Shown here: piece by piece, positions 61,405 to 64,000 of the stretch
Layout of the letters: the number at the start of each line of letters is the position of its first letter
Numbering within the stretch: position 1 is the stretch's first letter
Assembly (NCBI GenBank): GCA_024508675.1
Contig: JANINQ010000018.1
Span: forward strand, 52,308 to 116,307
Source: Afipia sp.
GTDB taxonomy: Bacteria; Pseudomonadota; Alphaproteobacteria; Rhizobiales; Xanthobacteraceae
Direction of reading: 5' to 3'
DNA length: 64,000 bases
Position numbers and translations under genes: made by a program
The notes under the pieces: generated by a model
Seen by the model: the letters and a program-made list of their open reading frames with translations, nothing else
Told to the model about the DNA's origin: nothing
Database searches by the model: none

Positions 61405-62391
61405 ATGAATGAACTATCCCAGACCCTGACGCAGCCGAGCGCTGCATCGGCGAGTTGGTTCGATTTCGCCAAGCGCCACCGGGCGATCCTTGCCAGCATC
61501 TTTGTGCTGATCTTTCCCCTGGTGATGCCGTTCACGGCGCTCGCGGTGAACATCCTGATTTATGGACTCTACGCGGTCGGCTTCAACCTGCTGTTCGGGT
61601 ATCTCGGCTTGCTGTCCTTCGGGCACGCGGCATTGTTCGGCACCGGCTCCTATCTCTGCGGCATTGCTATCGTGCACTTTGGGTTGCCGTGGTACGTCGC
61701 GATTTTGATCGGAACAATTGCCGGGGCCGTGATGGCCGCCGCCATCGGCGCGCTGGCGATCCGCACCCGTGGCATCTATTTCGCCATGGTGACCATGGCG
61801 CTGTCGCAGTGCGTCTTCTATCTGTTCTATCAGGCGGTGGACTGGACCGGCGGCGAGAACGGACTGCGCGGCATCAACGTCCGGACCATTGACCTGTTCG
61901 GGCTGAAGTTTGACTTCATCAATCCGCTGACGCGTTACTATGTCATCGCGGCTTTCGTTATCATGGCATTGTTCGTGCTGTCGCGGATTCTCGCATCGCC
62001 GTTCGGTGCGGTGATTGAGGCCGTTCGCGAGAATGAAGCTCGTGCCCGCGCCTCGGGATATAATGTGACGCTGACGCGGCTGATCACCTTTATCCTTTCC
62101 GGTGCTTTTTGCGGACTGGCTGGTGCGCTGATGGCGCTTCATCTGTCCATTGTGCCGATTGAGATCCTGCATATCGAGACATCCGGCATGGTGGTGATGA
62201 TGTCGCTGCTGGGGGGCATGGGAACCTTCTTCGGTCCGTTTGTCGGCGCAGCGGTGTTCCTGATGCTGGAGAATCTGGTTTCGCTCTGGACCGTTCATTG
62301 GCAGTTGTTCGTTGGCGCGGTCTTCATGATCTGCGTTCTGTTCTTCCCGGCCGGAATCTGGGGAACGATCTTGAAGTGGATCAATAAATGA
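61405..62391 (+). CDS. Liv-type ABC permease (LivM-like), second system
   Basis: This 328-residue LivM-family permease shows LLFGYLGLLSFGHAALFGTG and RENEARARASGYNVTLTRLI, the coupling region to the ATPase. Unlike the LivM domain at 38565 it is a separate polypeptide. Its stop overlaps the LivG start by 4 nt (ATGA). Confidence 0.92.
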   Translation: MNELSQTLTQPSAASASWFDFAKRHRAILASIFVLIFPLVMPFTALAVNILIYGLYAVGFNLLFGYLGLLSFGHAALFGTGSYLCGIAIVHFGLPWYVAILIGTIAGAVMAAAIGALAIRTRGIYFAMVTMALSQCVFYLFYQAVDWTGGENGLRGINVRTIDLFGLKFDFINPLTRYYVIAAFVIMALFVLSRILASPFGAVIEAVRENEARARASGYNVTLTRLITFILSGAFCGLAGALMALHLSIVPIEILHIETSGMVVMMSLLGGMGTFFGPFVGAAVFLMLENLVSLWTVHWQLFVGAVFMICVLFFPAGIWGTILKWINK

Positions 62392-63155
62392 CGTCGGCAG
62401 ATACATCCTCGCAGGTCATTCTGCGCACCTCCGGTGTGAGCAAGTCGTTCGGGAAGTTCGTCGCCCTGAACAACATCTCTGCCGAATTCTCGCGCAATGC
62501 GATAACATCGATCATCGGACCGAACGGCGCCGGGAAGAGCACCTATTTCAATCTGCTGTCGGGCGCATTCCCTCCATCGAGCGGGAAGGTTGAATTCGAG
62601 GGCCGCGATGTCACGAATATCGCACAGCACGAATTCGCCCATATGGGCATCGCGAAGTCGTTCCAGATTACAAACGTGTTCCCGCTGCTGACGACGCGGG
62701 AAAATGTCCGCGTCGGGCTGCAGGCGTTCGTTTCGCGCTTCAATATCTGGAAGCCTCGCGCCTCGCTCCCGGGACTTGTCGAAAAGGCCGATGCCTTGCT
62801 CGCGCAGGTGGGGCTGTGGGACCGGCGTGAGCGGTTGGCGAAGGAACTCGCCCACGGCGAACAGCGCGCGCTTGAAATCGGCATGGCGCTCGCTAGTAAT
62901 CCGCGCTTGCTGCTGCTTGACGAGCCGACAGCGGGTATGAGTCCGGAAGAAACCCGCGTGATGATGGATCTCATCGTCAAGCTGGCGCAGGAGCGCACTG
63001 TCATTCTGGTGGAGCACAAGATGAAGCTGGTGATGGGGATCAGCGACCGGGTTCTGGTGTTGCATCATGGCGAACTGCTTGCGCAGGGCACGCCCGCGGA
63101 CGTCCGCCAGAACGAACAGGTCAAACGGGTGTATCTTGGCCAGCGGGAGCACTGA
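62388..63155 (+). CDS. Liv-type ABC ATPase (LivG-like), second system
   Basis: This 255-residue ATPase has Walker A IGPNGAGKSTYFNLLSG, the signature region ELAHGEQRALEIGMAL, Walker B LLLLDEPTAGM, and the H-loop VEHKMKLVMGI. AHGEQ replaces the common SHGEQ in the signature. It powers transport with LivF. It overlaps LivM by 4 nt and is followed by LivF after 4 nt. Confidence 0.93.
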   Translation: MTSADTSSQVILRTSGVSKSFGKFVALNNISAEFSRNAITSIIGPNGAGKSTYFNLLSGAFPPSSGKVEFEGRDVTNIAQHEFAHMGIAKSFQITNVFPLLTTRENVRVGLQAFVSRFNIWKPRASLPGLVEKADALLAQVGLWDRRERLAKELAHGEQRALEIGMALASNPRLLLLDEPTAGMSPEETRVMMDLIVKLAQERTVILVEHKMKLVMGISDRVLVLHHGELLAQGTPADVRQNEQVKRVYLGQREH

Positions 63156-63159
63156 ATCG

Positions 63160-63864
63160 ATGTTGCGTGTTGAAAAACTCAACTCCTGGTATGGCCCAAG
63201 TCACGTGCTGCAAGACGTTGGTCTTGAGGTCAACAAGGGTGAGATCGTTTGCCTGATCGGCCGTAACGGCGCGGGCAAGACCACGACCCTGAAGTCGATC
63301 ATCGGCCTTCTGGACAAAACGCGCGGATCGGTCACGTTCAAGGACAAGGAAGTGCTCGGCCAGCCTGCGCATGTGCGCTTTGGGCTGGGACTTGCGTATG
63401 TTCCGGAAGAGCGCCGGATCGTGCAGGGGCTTACCGTGCGGGAAAACCTGCGGCTCGGTCTTGTCGCGTCGCCGAACAAGAAGGACGAAACTCGCCGTAT
63501 CGCTGAGATCGCGGAGATTTTTCCCCGTCTGGCGGAGCGTCTCGATCAGGAAGCCGTCACCATGTCGGGCGGCGAGCAGCAAATGCTCGCCATCGCGCGC
63601 GCAATGATGGCTCGCCCCGATCTCATCATGCTGGATGAGCCTTCGGAAGGCATTATGCCGGTTCTGGTCGACGAAATGTTCGAACTGTTCCGCAACATGA
63701 AGTCGGAAGGGACGACGATTCTGCTTGTTGAGCAGAATGTGGAACTGGCACTTGGTATCGCAGATCGCGCTTATGTGCTGGATCAGGGTTCTGTTGTGCA
63801 CCATGCAACGGCAGCAGCTTTGCTGGCTGACGACGAAATCAAGGAACGCTACTGCTCGGTCTAG
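63160..63864 (+). CDS. Liv-type ABC ATPase (LivF-like), second system
   Basis: This 234-residue ATPase has Walker A IGRNGAGKTTTLKS, the LivF-type stretch AYVPEERRIVQGLTVRENLR, signature MSGGEQQMLAIARAM and Walker B IMLDEPSEGIMP. ATG at 63160 is chosen; the frame is open from 63067 but that part runs over the LivG end. It closes the transporter operon; the cyclase gene follows after 69 nt containing its own operator. Confidence 0.93.
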   Translation: MLRVEKLNSWYGPSHVLQDVGLEVNKGEIVCLIGRNGAGKTTTLKSIIGLLDKTRGSVTFKDKEVLGQPAHVRFGLGLAYVPEERRIVQGLTVRENLRLGLVASPNKKDETRRIAEIAEIFPRLAERLDQEAVTMSGGEQQMLAIARAMMARPDLIMLDEPSEGIMPVLVDEMFELFRNMKSEGTTILLVEQNVELALGIADRAYVLDQGSVVHHATAAALLADDEIKERYCSV

Positions 63865-63900
63865 CTTGAGATGCCGGCCAGCGCGTTTTTGTATCCATGA

Positions 63901-63918
63901 AATTATCGATCGATAAAT
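63901..63918. promoter_or_regulatory. 18-bp operator, site 2 of 3 (AATTATC-GATC-GATAAAT)
   Basis: It contains the perfect 14-bp palindrome TTATCGATCGATAA at 63903-63916. Fourteen of 18 bases equal site 1 at 48073. It ends 15 nt before the cyclase start, a position suited to repression. Confidence 0.62.
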
Positions 63919-63933
63919 AAAGGAACTATCCTC

Positions 63934-64000
63934 ATGAAAGTTGACAGAGCTGCCATTTATGAAGCTGCGAAGAAGCTCTCGAACTGGGGCCGGTGGGGCG
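63934..64000 (+). CDS. Cyclase-family hydrolase, 5-prime part only
   Basis: Twenty-two codons are present before the window ends: MKVDRAAIYEAAKKLSNWGR, then WG. The KLSNWGRWG segment is the usual start of the cyclase-family (kynurenine formamidase/isatin hydrolase-like) metal-dependent hydrolases, which cleave amides, lactams or lactones. ATG at 63934 follows AAAGGA. It is the next gene after the second Liv-type transporter and probably part of the same pathway. The identification rests on a short stretch. Confidence 0.65.
   Translation, partial: MKVDRAAIYEAAKKLSNWGRWG

Overview
The window is GC-rich, densely packed chromosomal DNA. It most resembles an alphaproteobacterium of the Bradyrhizobium/Afipia/Rhodopseudomonas group (Nitrobacteraceae). 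That placement is inferred from gene content and protein style: an fdsGBA-fdhD-fdsD formate dehydrogenase operon, oxalate/formate-family transporters, several Tat-exported binding proteins and repeated branched-chain amino acid (Liv)-type ABC transporters. No rRNA, tRNA, CRISPR array, insertion sequence or phage gene is visible. Almost everything is catabolism, uptake and local regulation, so it reads as a long mosaic of substrate-use modules.

Layout. (1) 0.5-7.7 kb: two LysR regulators, then an RraA-like protein, a quinone oxidoreductase, a ketoglutarate-semialdehyde-type aldehyde dehydrogenase, a GlcG-like protein and an FMN alpha-hydroxyacid oxidase. (2) 7.7-16.9 kb: an Lrp-type regulator divergent from a complete branched-chain 2-oxoacid dehydrogenase operon (E1a, E1b, E2, E3), followed by a TRAP transporter whose binding protein looks like the 2-oxoacid-binding TakP type. 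(3) 17.1-18.4 kb: a sparse stretch with an acetyltransferase and a DUF2798 membrane protein. (4) 18.5-32.8 kb: a molybdenum/formate/oxalate block: a ModE-like regulator fused to a periplasmic-binding-like domain, an FdsR-like LysR, fdsGBA-fdhD-fdsD, two OxlT-family transporters, mobB and a metallo-beta-lactamase-fold hydrolase. (5) 33-34.5 kb: a cbpA/cbpM chaperone pair. (6) 34.6-43.4 kb: a GntR regulator and SDR divergent from a Liv-type ABC system whose membrane protein and both ATPases are fused in one polypeptide, then a lambda-crystallin-type hydroxyacid dehydrogenase and a BKACE beta-keto acid cleavage enzyme. (7) 43.5-46.1 kb: an MhqO/MhqD-like dioxygenase and esterase pair with a divergent LysR. 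(8) 46.2-64 kb: a large catabolic region with a second dehydrogenase/BKACE pair, a VOC protein, a two-component flavin monooxygenase with its TetR regulator, a divergent LLM-monooxygenase operon with LysR, a three-subunit molybdenum hydroxylase, a second Liv-type ABC transporter and the start of a cyclase-family hydrolase.

The most interesting observation is in region 8. Three near-identical 18-bp imperfect palindromes (consensus AWTWATCGNNYGATAAAY) lie upstream of the VOC/monooxygenase/TetR operon (48073), the molybdenum hydroxylase operon (55319) and the cyclase gene (63901). This suggests that one regulator, plausibly the TetR protein at 50431, controls dispersed genes of one uncharacterised ring-degrading pathway. 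Other notable items are an OxlT protein that carries at its C-terminus what its paralogue encodes as a separate 41-residue protein, the LivM-LivG-LivF triple fusion, and two parallel pairs of beta-hydroxyacid dehydrogenase plus BKACE.
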